From assembly GCA_023136785.1 (NCBI GenBank), contig JAGLQP010000064.1, positions 1 through 8,763 on the forward strand: 8,763 nucleotides of DNA. The letters run 5' to 3'. This document shows positions 6,792 through 8,763 of this stretch, in pieces (within the stretch, counting starts at the first letter, position 1; every line of letters starts with the position of its first letter). The position numbers were made by a program, and so were the translations under genes. The notes under the pieces were generated by a model. The model did no database searches and was not told where the DNA came from. It saw nothing but the letters and a program-made list of their open reading frames with translations. The stretch is from Spirochaetales bacterium. Lineage in GTDB: Bacteria; Spirochaetota; Spirochaetia; SZUA-6; DRHE01.

Positions 6792-7697
6792 TTATCCCAG
6801 CCTCCTCAACTGCAAGCTTCTCAGGCGTAAAAATACCCAGGCAATCAGCGACATGGCGATAATGAATAATATCGCCGTGGCGGAGGAGTAGCCTACGTCG
6901 AGAAACTTGATCCCTTGCCTGTAGATATAGGTCGGCAACATCTCGGTTGCGTTCCCCGGACCTCCTTGAGTCATGACGAAGACGACGTCGAAGATCTTGA
7001 AGGCATCGATAAAGCGAATCATGGCAACGATGATGATTACAGGCGACGTGATCGGAAGCATCACTTTGGTAAATACTTTCCACGGAGAGGCGCCATCCAC
7101 CCGGGCGGCGTCCAGGAAACTTTGAGGGATCGACTTGATCGACGAAAGCACCAACAGGGCCACGAAGGGAATAAACTGCCAGCAGTCTACAAAAACTACG
7201 GTGTATAGAGCGATCCGGTAGTCGCCAATCCACGATACCGGTGGAATCCCCACGAAACTGAGCAGATAGTTCACTACCCCATAGGTTCTATCAAGCATCA
7301 TGCGCCACAGCGTTCCTGCAGCTACGGGGGCTATGATCATGGGAACCATCAAAAAGGTTGTCATCAACCGGCTCATCCGGTTGTCGTCGGAAAGCATCAT
7401 GGCCACCATGACTCCGATTCCCAATTCAATAGAAACCGAGAGCAGAGCAAACACAACATTGTTTGTCAGGGATTTGATGAAAATCTCATCCCGAAACATG
7501 TTGAAGTAATTCTGCAGTCCGATGAATGCCGGTCTCGATGTAGCAATCGTCAGCTTGTAACGAAAAAAGCTCAACACGAGTCCGTACCCGAGGGGAATGA
7601 AAGCTGCGATCATCAGGACGGCTACAACCGGCAGAAGAAACGCCCACGACCAGATCCGGTCGGATGCGGTTTGATGAATGTGTCTGGAAATCAGCAT
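6792..7697 (-). CDS. Sugar ABC transporter permease, MalF/UgpA type
   Basis: 301 residues of the first permease of a CUT1 sugar importer. The first membrane helix is at about 17-45 (AFLLPVVAVLMIAAFIPLGY), with others near 78-102, 112-133, 160-185, 216-238 and 270-291. The EAA loop is well kept at 196-215: DAARVDGASPWKVF followed by TKVMLP, the site that docks the ATPase. The later VMTQGGPGNATEML and IYRQGI stretch (about 241-263) is typical of MalF/UgpA proteins. Start: ATG 7697 gives the usual short cytoplasmic N-terminus, and AGGAGG lies 11 bases upstream. It is separated from the MalG-like gene by two bases and from the binding-protein gene by 79 bases containing a hairpin. No ATPase gene is in the window, as is common for CUT1 systems that share one ATPase. 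Confidence 0.94.
   Translation of the reverse strand: MLISRHIHQTASDRIWSWAFLLPVVAVLMIAAFIPLGYGLVLSFFRYKLTIATSRPAFIGLQNYFNMFRDEIFIKSLTNNVVFALLSVSIELGIGVMVAMMLSDDNRMSRLMTTFLMVPMIIAPVAAGTLWRMMLDRTYGVVNYLLSFVGIPPVSWIGDYRIALYTVVFVDCWQFIPFVALLVLSSIKSIPQSFLDAARVDGASPWKVFTKVMLPITSPVIIIVAMIRFIDAFKIFDVVFVMTQGGPGNATEMLPTYIYRQGIKFLDVGYSSATAILFIIAMSLIAWVFLRLRSLQLRRLG
6801..6807 (-). promoter_or_regulatory. Shine-Dalgarno site that sets the MalG-like start
   Basis: On the minus strand GAGGAGG lies 11 bases before ATG 6789, within the last codons of the MalF-like gene. It supports this ATG over the long upstream extension of the same open frame. The spacing is somewhat long. Confidence 0.6.
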
Positions 7698-7708
7698 CGA
7701 TTACTCAT

Positions 7709-7714
7709 CCTCCT
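7709..7714 (-). promoter_or_regulatory. Shine-Dalgarno site of the MalF-like gene, next to the hairpin
   Basis: AGGAGG on the minus strand, 11 bases before ATG 7697 and 5 bases after the foot of the hairpin at 7720-7750. The ATG directly touching it (7708) is out of frame and closes after five codons. The nearness of hairpin and ribosome site may affect permease translation. Confidence 0.65.
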
Positions 7715-7719
7715 AAAAC

Positions 7720-7750
7720 GGTTAGACCTCTCTGTATGAGAGGTCTAACC
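7720..7750 (-). promoter_or_regulatory. Perfect 13-bp intercistronic hairpin between binding-protein and permease genes
   Basis: GGTTAGACCTCTC and its exact reverse complement GAGAGGTCTAACC flank a 5-base loop (7733-7737). In transcript sense it is followed by GTTTT and then AGGAGG, so it lacks the long U run of a strong terminator. Such structures between the binding-protein and permease genes of sugar importers (for example malE-malF) are known to protect the upstream mRNA or cause partial termination, so that binding protein is made in excess. That role here is inferred. A palindromic protein-binding site is a less likely alternative. Confidence 0.75.
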
Positions 7751-7776
7751 ATCATAATCAACCGTGCAAGAGGACT

Positions 7777-8763
7777 CTACCTGCCCGTGTTCTTTACTCC
7801 CGGTGCAGGTGGATACTCCTCCAGTACCTTGGCGAGACCATTCTCCATGAACTTAACCGACCTCTCCAGGTCCCACTGTCCGGTGACGTAATTGGCCACA
7901 GCGTCTCTGATTGTAGCCTCTGCCATTGTGCCGGCGGGGATCCGCCACCAGATGATCGCCCCCTGATCGGAAGCTTTCTTGTGGGGATAGAGCTTGTCGC
8001 TCTTTACCTCCGGCATCTCCCAAACAGATTCCCTCGAGGGCAGGATCGAGTAATCCTTGAAATTCTTCAGCTGCTTCTCCGCGTTGGTGTAAAACTTGAT
8101 CCACTCCCAGGCTGCGTCTTTGTTCTTGGCTTCCTTGGGGATACCGATGTCCCAGGAGGAAAGCACAGTCACTCCATTTTTCGCATAAGGTATGGGAGCG
8201 ACTGCCCACTTATTCACAACCTTTGATTTCTCAGGGTTATCCCCATTGGGAGCAATGGCCAGGGTCGGCCAGGAGAAGGCGATACCGGCATTACCGTTGA
8301 GGAAGGCGGCGTCTGACTCGGGCAGTCCCCAAGCTGGAGCGGCGGGATCAGTGTAGTCAAACCACTTTTTTGTAATCTTCAGTGCCTCCCGTGTTTCCGG
8401 CGAATCTATAGTGAGGTTCCAATTCTCGTCGGCCCAGGCGCCTCCCAAGGACCACTGTACCATCATCCATAGACCACTGAGCTGCTCCTTTATACCGGGA
8501 ATGGCGATGGCATAGAGATTTGGGGGATCGTGGATTTCCTCACAGACCTCAAAAAACTCATCCCAGTTCTCGGGAAAATCGTCTATCAAATCCGTGCGGT
8601 AGGCTAAAGTCTGGGGTGTGTTGGAAAAGGGGAAGCCCATGATTTTTCCGGCCCACTTTCCGGACTGCTCCCAAAGCCCGGGGAGGAAATCCGAGGTGTC
8701 GAAGTTATCCCGCTTGATGTAGGGCTCAAGGTCCTCCATGAAGGGCTCGAACTCGCCGTCCCA
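7777..8763 (-). CDS. Extracellular sugar-binding protein of ABC transporter (family 1, MalE/UgpB type); N-terminus cut by window edge
   Basis: 328 residues are visible; the frame stays open to the window edge and reads WDGEFEPF before the first visible Met (8739), so that Met is internal. Family members are usually a little over 400 residues, so the signal peptide and roughly the first 100 residues are missing. Marks of family 1 binding proteins: GFPFSNTPQTLAYRTDLID; WSLGGAWAD; AAFLNGNAGIAFSWPTLA; the SSWDIGIPKEAKNKDAAWEWIKF hinge region (the family's 'G...I...sk..eAAweFikF' pattern); and a C-terminal LEEYPPAPG. Many Trp residues are consistent with sugar stacking. The protein is expected in the periplasm or membrane-anchored, delivering the sugar to the permeases encoded downstream. 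The substrate cannot be read from the sequence. It is the first visible gene of the operon, so the promoter lies beyond the window. Confidence 0.92.
   Translation of the reverse strand, partial: WDGEFEPFMEDLEPYIKRDNFDTSDFLPGLWEQSGKWAGKIMGFPFSNTPQTLAYRTDLIDDFPENWDEFFEVCEEIHDPPNLYAIAIPGIKEQLSGLWMMVQWSLGGAWADENWNLTIDSPETREALKITKKWFDYTDPAAPAWGLPESDAAFLNGNAGIAFSWPTLAIAPNGDNPEKSKVVNKWAVAPIPYAKNGVTVLSSWDIGIPKEAKNKDAAWEWIKFYTNAEKQLKNFKDYSILPSRESVWEMPEVKSDKLYPHKKASDQGAIIWWRIPAGTMAEATIRDAVANYVTGQWDLERSVKFMENGLAKVLEEYPPAPGVKNTGR

Noticed and set aside
6790..7233. 148-codon open extension in frame before the MalG-like start on the minus strand
   Set aside because: It lies wholly inside the MalF-like gene in another frame, is rich in Arg/His/Ser without a domain, and the MalG family N-terminus begins at ATG 6789 with its own ribosome site.
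7720..7750. Hairpin as a strong rho-independent terminator
   Set aside because: Only four T residues follow in transcript sense and AGGAGG of the next gene comes at once; complete termination would silence the permeases of the same importer.

Overview
The window reads as two gene groups that face each other tail to tail. It looks like the chromosome of an anaerobic, carbohydrate-using bacterium with folate/corrinoid one-carbon chemistry: a MetV-type Cys-rich domain coupled to a short MetF, as in acetogens and relatives, next to a high-affinity sugar ABC importer. The style of the genes (ROK regulator, URO-D-like proteins, split permeases) would fit a spirochaete, clostridial or similar anaerobic lineage, but the sequence alone does not settle the phylum. 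No rRNA, tRNA, CRISPR array, insertion sequence or phage gene was seen.

Left part, + strand (1-2380): the C-terminal end of a MetV-like protein overlaps by 4 bases with metF (methylenetetrahydrofolate reductase). After a 248-base spacer comes a uroporphyrinogen-decarboxylase (URO-D) superfamily protein that keeps the His-x-Cys...Cys zinc site of MtaA-type corrinoid methyltransferases. Together these suggest movement of methyl groups between a corrinoid protein (not in the window) and tetrahydrofolate.

Right part, - strand (8763 down to 2368): a compact, probably single operon, in transcription order: solute-binding protein (N-terminus cut by the window edge), a 79-base gap with a perfect 13-bp hairpin, two MalF/MalG-type permeases, a ROK-family regulator, a second URO-D superfamily protein that lacks the zinc ligands, and an N-acylglucosamine 2-epimerase (AGE) family enzyme. 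Gaps after the hairpin are 2, 16 and 18 bases, and the last pair overlaps by 4 bases. No ATPase for the importer is present, so a shared MsmX/UgpC-type ATPase encoded elsewhere is the likely energiser.

The most interesting point is the repeated pairing of URO-D-like proteins with two different contexts: one paralogue with a methyltransferase-type metal site beside metF, the other without it inside a sugar uptake and epimerisation operon. The role of the second is unknown. A link between the two halves, for example use of methylated sugars, is only a hypothesis.
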